Virus record (IMG/VR): IMGVR_UViG_3300001533_002283
Span: 108,182 to 172,181 of that record
Reading direction: 5' to 3' (one strand)
DNA length: 64,000 nt
Source: a virus
Position numbers and translations under genes: made by a program. Position 1 is the stretch's first letter. Each line of letters begins with the position of its first letter. The notes below the pieces were generated by a model. It saw only the letters and a program-made list of their open reading frames with translations. It was not told where the DNA came from and ran no database searches. Of the stretch, positions 52,495-60,301 are shown in pieces.

Positions 52495-53418
52495 TTAAAT
52501 TAATTCTTTCTCAATGGAGAATAAAAGGTCAGTAGTTTTTGCCTGTTCGCCTAATTGGTAAATCTTCAAGATAGTATCAGCGAGTTTTGTGCGCCCATCG
52601 CAAAAGATAAATTGCAGGTTATTAAACTCCAGCATTAAATCCCTCATGTTTTTTTGAATATGTTCCGGCGATACCTTTGTAAATTTTTTCATCCTCCAGT
52701 CCTTGTCAAAAGACTGGAATTTATTATAATCTACTTCTACCGCGACGATTAAATATGCGTCGTCTTTTCTCGCACGCTCTATCTCTCTGTAAAATCTTTC
52801 ATAACCACTTGAGATCGTTGAAATCAAATCGCTTAGGGACTTCCTCTCCACAAAAATATTGCTATTTCCCTCACTTAGGGTGTAATCCCCGTAATTTAAT
52901 TTCTTAACCTCACTTTTAATGAATTTCAATGGAGTTTGTTCGCGCGAATCGCACAACACCTTGAAGTTGGCAGGTGGCGGATTAAACACCAACGGGCGCA
53001 CGTAATCAAACTTGGGGATTAACCCGATGGATTCGCACATCTCGTTATAATCACAATGTTCTTGCAAAAACTTAATGGAGGGGCAAAACAATGTTCTTAA
53101 CTCAAAATGACTCGGGGCATAGGTAAGCCCCTTTTCTTTTTTTCGCGCGGCAAGGTAGTTTTTAGTCCACTCTACGGCATCTTTTGGGTTTGCCCGCGCC
53201 CATTTGTTGAGATTATTCTTGTTAAGAAAATCGGTCTTAAAGTAAGATTTGTAATCTTTAAAGAGAATAAGTTCTCCCGTAAGCCTGTCTTTACGTGGAT
53301 AATGGGTTTGATAATAGTCGGCTTGCTTAACTTTTATTCTTCGTAAATGAAGATGTAGGTCAGGAAGGGTAGGGTGACTTGACCCATCAATTTTACATAT
53401 AAGATTTGGTTCATTCAT
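52495..53418 (-). CDS. ERCC4/XPF-type nuclease
   Basis: 307 residues from ATG at 53418, preceded by TAACACC; a longer frame overlaps the previous gene. The C-terminal half has the XPF/ERCC4 nuclease signature: VLCDSREQTPLKF, LNYGDYTL, FVERKSLSDLISTI and RFYREIER. These include the GDY and ERK catalytic residues of structure-specific nucleases. The N-terminal 150 residues are unknown (HPTLPDLHLHLRRIKVKQAD). The enzyme may resolve branched DNA before packaging, in place of a phage resolvase. Placement beside terminase and methylase supports this. Confidence 0.75.
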   Translation of the reverse strand: MNEPNLICKIDGSSHPTLPDLHLHLRRIKVKQADYYQTHYPRKDRLTGELILFKDYKSYFKTDFLNKNNLNKWARANPKDAVEWTKNYLAARKKEKGLTYAPSHFELRTLFCPSIKFLQEHCDYNEMCESIGLIPKFDYVRPLVFNPPPANFKVLCDSREQTPLKFIKSEVKKLNYGDYTLSEGNSNIFVERKSLSDLISTISSGYERFYREIERARKDDAYLIVAVEVDYNKFQSFDKDWRMKKFTKVSPEHIQKNMRDLMLEFNNLQFIFCDGRTKLADTILKIYQLGEQAKTTDLLFSIEKELI

Positions 53419-53422
53419 GGTG

Positions 53423-54565
53423 TTACCTACTAATGTTTTTTTCATCTAAACCATAAATTTCGGCTTTTAACTGATCCAATGTGGAAAGTCGCTCAACTTC
53501 TTGTTCCAACTCCTTACCCCTATCCATTGCTCGGTCTATCATCTTATCGCGGGTTTCCTTCTGTTTCCATAAATTCACCATGTTATATAAAGTAGCGTTA
53601 GTTGATTTTGCCTCAATTCTCTTGGAGCGGTCTTCAATCAACATGCTCATCAACTTCGCATACTTATCCTTCGCATCCTTTTGTCTCTGCCGAAACTTAT
53701 CTAAAGTCTCCGCCAAAGTAACCGACATTTTCTCATCACTAGACCCATTCAAAATTTCATTATACTTATCGTTAATCATTTGAATGTTGCGCTCAATTTG
53801 CGCAATCGACACAATTTCCACACACAACGAAATATAATTATGAATATCCTCTTTTAAACAATCCGGCTTATCATAAAGGAACTCGATAAAAGTGCTTTCA
53901 AACAAATCACGGTCCAAACTGTTTTTATACTGATTGATTTGGTATAAAAATCGGTAATTCGTCATATAGTCCAACAACGAGTTCAAATTTCTAATCTCGG
54001 CTTGTTTCAACTCTTTTATTTCCAAAAACGGTTTTGTTGAATCGCCGGTTTTCTTAAAATATTTGTTAACCCGTGGGATTAGTCTTGCCACGCTAGAAAC
54101 GGGAATGTATTCCTCTGCCAACTCATCCTCTGGTAACACTAAACTCGGACCAAGTTCCTTATAATATTTGATAACCGCGCGGGCCTCGCGACTTAATTGA
54201 CTTAACTTGATATTGTTAAAAAGCGTCCTCGTGCATTCCAAAGGCCGCATAGAATTTGCATTCTTGCGAACGAACTGCATTTGTTCCTTGGTAAGTTCAA
54301 GGTCTCCCGCCGCCTTGAATAAAGTAGTTTTTAACTTATCTTTTACCTCTTGTCGCCCATATTGGTGAATCAAATATTCCTTAATCGCCCTACCTTCAAA
54401 CGTCTGTCCCGTAACGCTCTCATCCTCAAACACTTTTCGCGCCAACTCGTCCAAATTCATCTTATCCCAATAAACCGAAATCATTTTCATCTGATTCTCG
54501 GATAGAGAGGCAAGAGCCTCCTTGGTGCTACCAAAACGTTTAGAACTTTCTTGTGGGGCATCCAT
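53423..54565 (-). CDS. Helical protein, candidate small terminase subunit
   Basis: 380 residues, almost entirely helical. The first 60 residues resemble a helix-turn-helix (MKMISVYWDKMNLDELARKV, then FEGRAIKEYLIHQYG). A central helical part and a C-terminal coiled coil follow (KELEQEVERLSTLDQLKAEI). It is upstream of the nuclease, methylase and large terminase. The position and helix-turn-helix plus oligomerising coil would fit a large version of a small terminase. Similarity to known small terminases is not evident, so this is inference. Confidence 0.45.
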   Translation of the reverse strand: MDAPQESSKRFGSTKEALASLSENQMKMISVYWDKMNLDELARKVFEDESVTGQTFEGRAIKEYLIHQYGRQEVKDKLKTTLFKAAGDLELTKEQMQFVRKNANSMRPLECTRTLFNNIKLSQLSREARAVIKYYKELGPSLVLPEDELAEEYIPVSSVARLIPRVNKYFKKTGDSTKPFLEIKELKQAEIRNLNSLLDYMTNYRFLYQINQYKNSLDRDLFESTFIEFLYDKPDCLKEDIHNYISLCVEIVSIAQIERNIQMINDKYNEILNGSSDEKMSVTLAETLDKFRQRQKDAKDKYAKLMSMLIEDRSKRIEAKSTNATLYNMVNLWKQKETRDKMIDRAMDRGKELEQEVERLSTLDQLKAEIYGLDEKNISR

Positions 54566-54568
54566 AAA

Positions 54569-55234
54569 TTAACAAATATCCTTGTTTCTAAGTAACTCTT
54601 TTGCCTTTCTCACAAATAAATCTTTATAGTTTTTTATTTGACGATAACCCGGCGCGCGGTTCACTTCGTTAGTTTTAAACTTCATAGCTTCAGCAACCTC
54701 CAAATCACTCTTGTTTTCAATAAACATTAGTTTAAACACTTTATACTCTAATGGATTTAACACTTGTTTCATTTCTTCGAAAAGTAATCCCTTGGAAGTT
54801 TCCACGTTAAAAAAATCTTGCTGAATATTATGAATTTCCCAAGTGTGATTCTCCACACTAAGGGGAATCTTTACGTCGAATGCGGCCTTTTTGCTCTTTT
54901 CCCACGCGGCGTAAAACGGGCATTCGGCGCACTTTTTTCGACTTTCCGTAAACTTACAATCATCCTCACCCTCATCCCCAACACACTTAAAACACGGCGG
55001 AGTATAATTGGTGTAACTCTCCTCCGTAACATTAATTAAATAGTTCGTGATTAAAGTATTAACCCACGGGCCGAACGGACGCTCCTGATCCCACTTATCC
55101 CATTTGTTGAAGACCCTCAATCTTATACCCTGTGCCAAATCATCAAAATCAATGTGGGGATACCTCCACTTACCCCGCCTCTTTTGAATTTCCTTATCTA
55201 TTTGTTCCGAGTAGTCTTGATACTTGTAAGGCAT
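54569..55234 (-). CDS. Second sigma factor with zinc-finger insert
   Basis: 221 residues. Region 2-like: DFDDLAQGIRLRVFNKWDKW and PFGPWVNTLITNYLINVTEE. Then a four-cysteine insert (PPCFKCVGDEGEDDCKF, then CAECPFYAAW), a probable zinc-binding module. The C-terminus has a region-4-like helix-turn-helix (LEYKVFKLMFIENKSDLEVA). It is carried on the late strand ahead of the packaging genes and overlaps no neighbour. With the sigma at 5521 there are two phage sigma factors; this one may control the late structural genes or sporulation-like host programmes. The role is inferred. Confidence 0.65.
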   Translation of the reverse strand: MPYKYQDYSEQIDKEIQKRRGKWRYPHIDFDDLAQGIRLRVFNKWDKWDQERPFGPWVNTLITNYLINVTEESYTNYTPPCFKCVGDEGEDDCKFTESRKKCAECPFYAAWEKSKKAAFDVKIPLSVENHTWEIHNIQQDFFNVETSKGLLFEEMKQVLNPLEYKVFKLMFIENKSDLEVAEAMKFKTNEVNRAPGYRQIKNYKDLFVRKAKELLRNKDIC

Positions 55235-55277
55235 AGGGAGCGTTTGGTTTTAAAAGGGTGGTGGTTTCCCGCCTTTT

Positions 55278-55706
55278 TTACTCTCCCACCTCGGTTGAGG
55301 CTTCTGGACTTTGTTTGATAAACTTACGGCGTATTTCCAACTGGGCTTGTTTCGGGTCTGTCATATTACCCACGGGGCGGTCAGAATCGGCAACGAATGC
55401 CCCATTAGATTGAATGTCTCGCAATGTCACTTTCTTGCCTATATTCGCCACGCCAATTTTGAATTCACCAAGTTCCGCAATGTCGTTGTCGTCCGTTTCT
55501 TCATCGCGGGTTGAAAGTTGAAAAGTGAAGGCGGGGCGGGACTGGGGTTGCGCGGCGACTTTTTTAGCAGCCGGTTGAGTTTGTGCGATGGCAAAATTAA
55601 AACCACCGGAGAAAGGTTCTCCGCAGTGAGCGCAAAATTTAGGTTTAGCAGCCTCGTAGTGTGTTACCTTGGCGCAAGAGGTGTTAGAACAATAGATTTT
55701 ATTCAT
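55278..55706 (-). CDS. Zinc-ribbon protein, possible transcription or packaging accessory
   Basis: 142 residues. The N-terminus has C-x4-C and C-x2-C pairs (YCSNTSCAKV, then KFCAHCGEPF), a zinc ribbon. An alanine- and proline-rich linker and a beta-rich acidic domain follow (ELGEFKIGVANIGKKVTLRD). It lies next to the sigma factor, so a role as transcription co-factor is plausible. No family recognised. Confidence 0.55.
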   Translation of the reverse strand: MNKIYCSNTSCAKVTHYEAAKPKFCAHCGEPFSGGFNFAIAQTQPAAKKVAAQPQSRPAFTFQLSTRDEETDDNDIAELGEFKIGVANIGKKVTLRDIQSNGAFVADSDRPVGNMTDPKQAQLEIRRKFIKQSPEASTEVGE

Positions 55707-55759
55707 CTTATGGTAATAATTGAAAATTGTCGAAAAAGTGGCAAGGGCGTTTCAAAATC

Positions 55760-55800
55760 GCATAAAAAATCTGTAACGTCCGAAAATCGTTACAGATTAA
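55760..55800 (-). terminator. Terminator after the lipoprotein genes
   Basis: A perfect 11-bp stem AATCTGTAACG (55768-55778) and CGTTACAGATT (55788-55798) with a nine-base loop. On the minus strand it is followed by TTTTT. It separates the PhoH-metallopeptidase-lipoprotein operon from the zinc-ribbon and sigma genes. Confidence 0.8.
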
Positions 55801-55821
55801 AAGTTTAAAAGAGAAATTTAA

Positions 55822-56340
55822 TTAAAACTTAATTAAAAATATAGACTCTTTTTCGGTTTGTGTTAGATTTAACATTTTGCCAGTTTGAGGCTCAAAGAAT
55901 ATGAATCCATCCTTGGTTAATATCAGGTTAATAGCATGCCCAACAGTTCCATCCTTTTTGTAATAAAGCTCCGCAACCGCTAATGCCTCTCCTTCCCCAA
56001 ATTCTTTTCTTGATTCTACCAAATGCTTGATTTGTAAAAAACTTGCGAAAGACTGGGAGAACCGATTGCAATCAAATTGCCGGTCCCAACGAACAACACC
56101 TTTGTTAAACAAATCTTGGCGATATTCATCATAATATTTCCCCAATTTACTAATGTCAAATACGGAATAATTGGCGTCTCCAGTGATTGGATAGGCTCTT
56201 AAAGAGCCAAAAACCTGAAAACTCATATCTTGTTTTGTTAAAACTGGATTCTTTGGCGGCGGGCCAAGGGGCTCGTTAAGCGGGACGCACCCAACAAGAA
56301 ACAGTGACGTTAAAATTAAAACGATGTTAAATTTTTTCAT
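55822..56340 (-). CDS. Lipoprotein with papain-like or transglutaminase-like motifs
   Basis: 172 residues from ATG at 56340, inside the end of the previous gene. The N-terminus is a lipoprotein signal (MKKFNIVLILTSLFLVGC) with lipobox LVGC. The mature part has FDCNRFSQSFASFL (Cys), GHAINLILTKDGFIFFEPQT (His, then Glu/Pro), a Cys-His-acid order common in papain-like and transglutaminase-like folds. It would be anchored in the membrane of a Gram-negative cell. Possibly involved in lysis or in blocking superinfection. Catalysis is inferred. Confidence 0.55.
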   Translation of the reverse strand: MKKFNIVLILTSLFLVGCVPLNEPLGPPPKNPVLTKQDMSFQVFGSLRAYPITGDANYSVFDISKLGKYYDEYRQDLFNKGVVRWDRQFDCNRFSQSFASFLQIKHLVESRKEFGEGEALAVAELYYKKDGTVGHAINLILTKDGFIFFEPQTGKMLNLTQTEKESIFLIKF

Positions 56341-57373
56341 AATGGCGCAAAACCTCTTTGATGTAGCCCGTCGCTTCTTTATCCTCAACTTTATCATCTT
56401 TAACATATTTCTTATTATATTCTTCTAGAATAGGTTTTAACGCCTTATACTTCTCTGGCTGAGTTTCCTTAAATTCCTGAATGGCATTAAAAGCGTTTGC
56501 GGAACTCTGAGAAATAATCCCTACTTTTCTAAATAGGAAGTAAAGGCCGAGAATGATAGCGATAGTAAAAATGATAGTAAAGTGCAACGGCTGCATGAAT
56601 ATGATTAATATTGCACCCGCGCCAGTAATCGCAGAGAAGGTAAAGGCTTGTTTTTTAAATAAAGGTAGGTAAAGGCCAATGAAAAGAGCGGCAACGCTCA
56701 ACACCCCCAAAACACTCATCGCTAACCTTTTGTTTTTCTCTATCGCCTCGTGCCGCGCTTTGGCAATTCCCTCCGCGTCTAGCAATTTATCTTGAAGCTG
56801 AGACAGTTCGCCTTGGGCCGAAATAATTTTATCATCATATTCTTTCTGAATCTTAATTTTTTCCGCCTCTAAGAGAATTACCTGTTCTTTGCTTAAAGCC
56901 GTCTCAGTAACCAAACCTTCTTTTTCTTTCACTACCTCACCGTGAACTCTTTGAAGTTCGGCCAAACTGGTTTGTTTCTCGTCCAGTTCTTTCACTAACC
57001 GCTCTTGTTCTGCTCTCATGGCCTCCAAGGTTGGACTAACACCTAACGCCGCCATAGCCTCATCAATGCGATTGAATGTTATCAGCGTCACTCGATTTTC
57101 CTCCTCGTATAATGGGCGAGTGAGTTTTGCGCCCCACAAGCTATTCGCCGCCGATTGAATCTGAGCCCCTTGATTATTAATAACTTGCGACAACCCCTGT
57201 TTTATCTCCGCCTCTTTTGCCGCGACAGCCTGCGTTCCCTCAATTTTAATCCGTTCAATCTCGGCCCGCGCAACCTCTACCTTTTGATACCCCGCACGAT
57301 TTGCAATGTGAGAACATCCCGTCAGGAGTAACGCCCCGAGTATAACAATTAATATTTTTTTACCTTTTTTCAT
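56327..57373 (-). CDS. Lipoprotein with coiled coil and membrane segments, spanin-like candidate
   Basis: 348 residues. Signal and lipobox: KILIVILGALLLTGCSH. Then a long coiled coil (residues about 30-215, such as EKIKIQKEYDDKIISAQGEL) and two or three membrane segments (LAMSVLGVLSVAALFIGLYL, ITGAGAILIIFMQ, FTIAIILGLYFLFRK), and a charged cytoplasmic tail. A lipoprotein joined to a coiled coil and inner-membrane segments would bridge both membranes, as unimolecular spanins do. It overlaps its neighbours by 14 bases on both sides. Lysis role inferred. Confidence 0.5.
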   Translation of the reverse strand: MKKGKKILIVILGALLLTGCSHIANRAGYQKVEVARAEIERIKIEGTQAVAAKEAEIKQGLSQVINNQGAQIQSAANSLWGAKLTRPLYEEENRVTLITFNRIDEAMAALGVSPTLEAMRAEQERLVKELDEKQTSLAELQRVHGEVVKEKEGLVTETALSKEQVILLEAEKIKIQKEYDDKIISAQGELSQLQDKLLDAEGIAKARHEAIEKNKRLAMSVLGVLSVAALFIGLYLPLFKKQAFTFSAITGAGAILIIFMQPLHFTIIFTIAIILGLYFLFRKVGIISQSSANAFNAIQEFKETQPEKYKALKPILEEYNKKYVKDDKVEDKEATGYIKEVLRHYEKI

Positions 57374-57803
57374 TGGTTTTATCCTTTTTTTTAAAATAGT
57401 GTTTTTTCCAGAACTCTTTGGCGTTTTTAAAACCCTCTTTGGTTAACTCTGGGGGAGAGAAGGGAATGCCGAACATTTTTAACATGACGTTGGCTCGTTT
57501 TACCGCGTCCATTTCCGCGTCAATGATTTGTTCAAAAATTTCTTCGTTAAATGGTTGCTTGGCTTTCATCTTGAAGAATTCTGGAAATTCGTTATATCTA
57601 GCTTGCTGCCAATGAGATCGTTCATGACACAAGTAATAGCAACCTTCTAAAGTTTCTTTATACTCAGAGGATATTGTAACAAGGTCTTTGACTGGGCAAT
57701 ATAAACCACCCGCCCCATTCAACTTTCTATGAATAATTTTAACGCCTTCCCCCCGAAAGGTTTTTAAAAGAAGAGTGTAATAGCCTTGGGGGGTAATAGG
57801 CAT
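57360..57803 (-). CDS. Zinc metallopeptidase-like protein
   Basis: 147 residues. It has an HExxH-type motif (CHERSHWQQ, His60-Glu61-His64) in a helix after a short strand, and a downstream DAEMDA with Glu97 as possible third ligand, in the manner of gluzincins such as ImmA/IrrE or SprT-like proteins. The N-terminal part is mixed. No signal peptide, so it acts in the cytoplasm or virion. The natural target is unknown. It precedes the lipoprotein gene with a 14-base overlap. Confidence 0.6.
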   Translation of the reverse strand: MPITPQGYYTLLLKTFRGEGVKIIHRKLNGAGGLYCPVKDLVTISSEYKETLEGCYYLCHERSHWQQARYNEFPEFFKMKAKQPFNEEIFEQIIDAEMDAVKRANVMLKMFGIPFSPPELTKEGFKNAKEFWKKHYFKKKDKTNEKR

Positions 57804-57808
57804 GGCGT

Positions 57809-58591
57809 TTATTGGAACATTGGTTCCGGTTGAGGATTATAGGTGCCTTCAATTTTGTCCAGAACAAAGCCTAGGAATTTACTTCTGACAATATCGGCGC
57901 GGGTAAAGCTAAAACAGTGAATACCATAATCTTTACTCTCGCCATTATTAAATAAATCAAACATAGGCATAAAACCAGATTTTTCTTTTAAGTCGCTTTG
58001 GCCGGGGTCGCCGCAAACAATTAACTTGCTGTATTTCCCCAGTCTTGTCACAATGGTCTTCAACTCCAGAGGGGTAAGGTTTTGGCTTTCATCCACGATA
58101 ACATATTTAGCGTTCCAAGAAGAGCCTCGAACGAAATTAACCACGTTTCCAGCAATTCGATTTTCTTTTTTAAGACGATCAACATCGCCTTTGGGTAAAA
58201 GTTCTTCTAATTTGTCATAAAGTGGTGCTAGATAAGGACTTACCTTAAGTTCCAAATCTCCGGGAAGCGCGCCCAAAGATTTACTTGCACTTTCGATAGC
58301 AGAGCGGAGATAAAGAATATCTGATTGGGCTTTATTATTTAAAGCGAGTAATCCCGCGTAAATTGCCGTGAATGACTTAGATGTTCCCGCGCACCCCGAA
58401 ACGAAAACAATATTGGTTTTTTTATCAAGAATAAGTTCGATCAACTCTTTTTGTTTATCGGTTAAATCTTTTCTATGAAAAATAGTTAATTCCGATTTTA
58501 GTTTATCTCTCTGAGGGATAATTGGACTTTCATCTTTCTTAGCTCCCACTGGTGACTCGTTATCTTTAACAGAACGGTGTTTTTTACTCAT
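57809..58591 (-). CDS. phoH: PhoH-like ATPase
   Basis: 260 residues from ATG at 58591; an in-frame ATG at 58600 is also possible. Features: KELIELILDKKTNIVFVSGC into Walker A GCAGTSKS, Walker B YVIVDESQN, and sensor VCGDPGQSD, with GALPGDLE between, all in PhoH order. PhoH-type ATPases are among the most common phage genes, and their function is not settled; RNA helicase activity has been suggested. It begins the minus-strand operon, opposite the rightward clpP-like gene. Confidence 0.9.
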   Translation of the reverse strand: MSKKHRSVKDNESPVGAKKDESPIIPQRDKLKSELTIFHRKDLTDKQKELIELILDKKTNIVFVSGCAGTSKSFTAIYAGLLALNNKAQSDILYLRSAIESASKSLGALPGDLELKVSPYLAPLYDKLEELLPKGDVDRLKKENRIAGNVVNFVRGSSWNAKYVIVDESQNLTPLELKTIVTRLGKYSKLIVCGDPGQSDLKEKSGFMPMFDLFNNGESKDYGIHCFSFTRADIVRSKFLGFVLDKIEGTYNPQPEPMFQ

Positions 58592-58665
58592 AAGTGTCAT
58601 AGAATGATACAGTTTTTCCTCGCTTTTTGGAAAAGGGGCTGATGGAATAAATTTGTGTTAAAAAC

Positions 58666-58694
58666 TTGACAGGTTGGCGCGAAAAATGAATAAC
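58666..58694 (+). promoter_or_regulatory. Promoter for the ClpP-like gene
   Basis: TTGACA (58666-58671), 17 bases, AATAAC (58689-58694), eight bases before the ATG at 58703. Confidence 0.6.
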
Positions 58695-58702
58695 TACCTT
58701 AT

Positions 58703-59404
58703 ATGATTATCAAAACCGATATTCCCAGCAACCTGATTGAACACCCTGAAGACGCGCCCTCTCGTGTCACCCATCCTAAGTTCATTACCATCAATGAGTT
58801 TAGTGAATATGCCTATAGCCGTTTTGTCCAAGCATTTAATCAGATGTTGCAGGAGCCACAAGATATTATACCCGTCGCGATTGATAGCCCCGGCGGCAGT
58901 ATTGTCTCGCTTATGGGTATTCGAGACCTAATCGCTTGCTCTCCTAAACCCGTCCTCACCACGGTTGCTTCCTGCGCGGCCTCGTGTGGGGCTCTTCTTC
59001 TTGCTCTTGGCACTCGCGGTTATCGTTACGCTTCTCCCAACGCCATGATTCTTATACATGAAGCGAGCACTTCTACCGAGGGTAAAACTTCCGAGATTAT
59101 GAACGAGGCTCTTTATGTTGAAAAACTGAATGACAAACTACTGGATATTCTTGCCGCCCACTCTAATCGTTCCAAAGATTTTTACAAAAAACTGATTAAC
59201 AAAAATAATAATTCAGACCTTTTTATTACACCCGAACAGGCACTTGAATGGGGTATCGTAGACCACATTGCGATTCCAAAAATCACGATGAGTGTTAAAT
59301 TAGATTATAAAGTTGAGCCGATTTATCCTAATAAGGTAGTTAAAATGTCTAAGATTAAGACGAAGGGAAAACCCACAAAAGCTGTTAAGGTTGTAAAGCC
59401 TTGA
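58703..59404 (+). CDS. ClpP-family serine protease
   Basis: 233 residues. Active-site features of ClpP: DSPGGSIVSLMGI, Ser94 in SCAASCGALLLA, His119 in MILIHEAS and Asp187 in LEWGIVDHI. The C-terminal 40 residues are basic (KIKTKGKPTKAVKVVKP). Phage ClpP homologues act as head maturation proteases or as regulators of host proteolysis. Here a separate protease-scaffold fusion exists, so an accessory role is more likely. It is alone on the plus strand with its own promoter and terminator, directly beside the cassette array. Confidence 0.85.
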   Translation: MIIKTDIPSNLIEHPEDAPSRVTHPKFITINEFSEYAYSRFVQAFNQMLQEPQDIIPVAIDSPGGSIVSLMGIRDLIACSPKPVLTTVASCAASCGALLLALGTRGYRYASPNAMILIHEASTSTEGKTSEIMNEALYVEKLNDKLLDILAAHSNRSKDFYKKLINKNNNSDLFITPEQALEWGIVDHIAIPKITMSVKLDYKVEPIYPNKVVKMSKIKTKGKPTKAVKVVKP

Positions 59405-59423
59405 TTCTTAACCAGTCGAACCA

Positions 59424-59470
59424 CACTAACCAAGCGGGAGAAATCTCTTCTCGGTTTTTTCGTTTTTTTA
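59424..59470 (+). terminator. Candidate terminator after the ClpP-like gene
   Basis: GAGAA and TTCTC pair over a short loop, extended by AACC with GGTT over a bulge, followed by TTTTTTCGTTTTTTT. The stem is imperfect but the T-run is long. Confidence 0.5.
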
Positions 59471-59480
59471 AGATTTCCGC

Positions 59481-59509
59481 TTGACAATCACCCGTGAAAA
59501 CATAATTAT
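59481..59509 (+). promoter_or_regulatory. Phage-type promoter at the phage/array border
   Basis: TTGACA (59481-59486), 17 bases, AATTAT (59504-59509). It points right into the attC site at 59548, against the direction of the cassette genes. Possibly the promoter of a phage gene that was cut off or displaced at the border. Confidence 0.45.
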
Positions 59510-59547
59510 TCTTTTTGTGAAAGCTAAAAATGATTCTGATTTACCAC

Positions 59548-59646
59548 CCCTAACGTTAAAGATGAGCCATGCACGCCGATGGCACTGGATGTGCGTAAGC
59601 ACAGACTGTGACAGCGGTGGGCATTGGCTCCGTCGCCTTGTTAGGC
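59548..59646 (-). other. attC-like recombination site A
   Basis: Read on the minus strand: GCCTAAC (59640-59646), eight bases, GGAGCCA (59625-59631), an imperfectly palindromic centre, TGGCTCA (59563-59569), eight bases, GTTAGGG (59548-59554). The order is the R''-L''-L'-R' layout of attC. The last R' base deviates from GTTRRRY. It ends the array on the phage side and follows the 59716-60111 gene. Confidence 0.75.
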
Positions 59647-59715
59647 TCCCTTATTTTCCTTATCTGGTTCAAGGTTGCGTGATACTGATAAGCATGATTG
59701 TCACTTTCGGGCTCG

Positions 59716-60111
59716 TTAGATTATTTTGGCTATAATCGCAGTAATAATAACCGATGAAATCCAAATCAAAAACGTGACTAAATTAGTGAACATAAACTTC
59801 GCAGAGGGCCAAATATATCGTCCCCACATTCCCGGAGGATTCATAATCTGATTCCACTTTTCTTGATCGGTAAGAATCAATCTATGATCTATTCTTTGTT
59901 TTCCTTCTTTATCCGTAAACTCAAAGGGTTCGATCAACTTTTCATGCTCAAGAATGGTGAATATCTGATAGGCAACGATTCGGTCAAATCCGAGTGTTTC
60001 GGGGTCGGAATTTTCTTTCGTCAAGTCCTTGTAAGACCAATCAACAGAGCGATGCTTTCGAGCGTAAAGCCAAGATGCGGCTTTTGCGGTTTGTTCTGAG
60101 TATACGTTCAC
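59716..60111 (-). CDS. Cassette protein with winged-helix-like part and C-terminal membrane segment
   Basis: 131 residues, with GTG at 60111 as start. The N-terminal 80 residues are predicted helices and a hairpin (AYQIFTILEHEKLIEPFEFT then RIDHRLILTDQEKWNQI), a winged-helix-like pattern. The end is a hydrophobic helix (LVTFLIWISSVIITAIIAKI). A membrane-anchored DNA-binding or sensor protein is possible. It is the only gene of the cassette between sites B and A; 69 bases lie between its stop and site A. Function unknown. Confidence 0.55.
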   Translation of the reverse strand: MNVYSEQTAKAASWLYARKHRSVDWSYKDLTKENSDPETLGFDRIVAYQIFTILEHEKLIEPFEFTDKEGKQRIDHRLILTDQEKWNQIMNPPGMWGRYIWPSAKFMFTNLVTFLIWISSVIITAIIAKII

Positions 60112-60185
60112 TGGAGACTTTAATTTTATGTATAACGATAAATCTAATCAAAAATCCATTGAATCCCAAGGCTCGGATTCTCTCT

Positions 60186-60301
60186 GCCTAACGTCCAAGA
60201 TGAGCCATGACTGTGATTGGCACTGAGCGTGCTGCCTTGTCGCGCAAGCGACTGCACGATCTGTGACAAGCATAGGCATTGGCTCTAGCGCCTTGTTGGG
60301 C
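60186..60301 (-). other. attC-like recombination site B
   Basis: On the minus strand GCCCAAC (60295-60301), eight bases, AGAGCCA (60280-60286), a longer centre, TGGCTCA (60201-60207), eight bases, GTTAGGC (60186-60192). It directly abuts the TGA stop of the 60302-60568 gene, as usual for the end of a cassette gene. Centre about 72 bases. Confidence 0.75.

Noticed and set aside
59481-59735. Plus-strand 84-codon frame through attC site A
   Set aside because: Most of it is read-through of the attC site; only about 20 codons lie outside.
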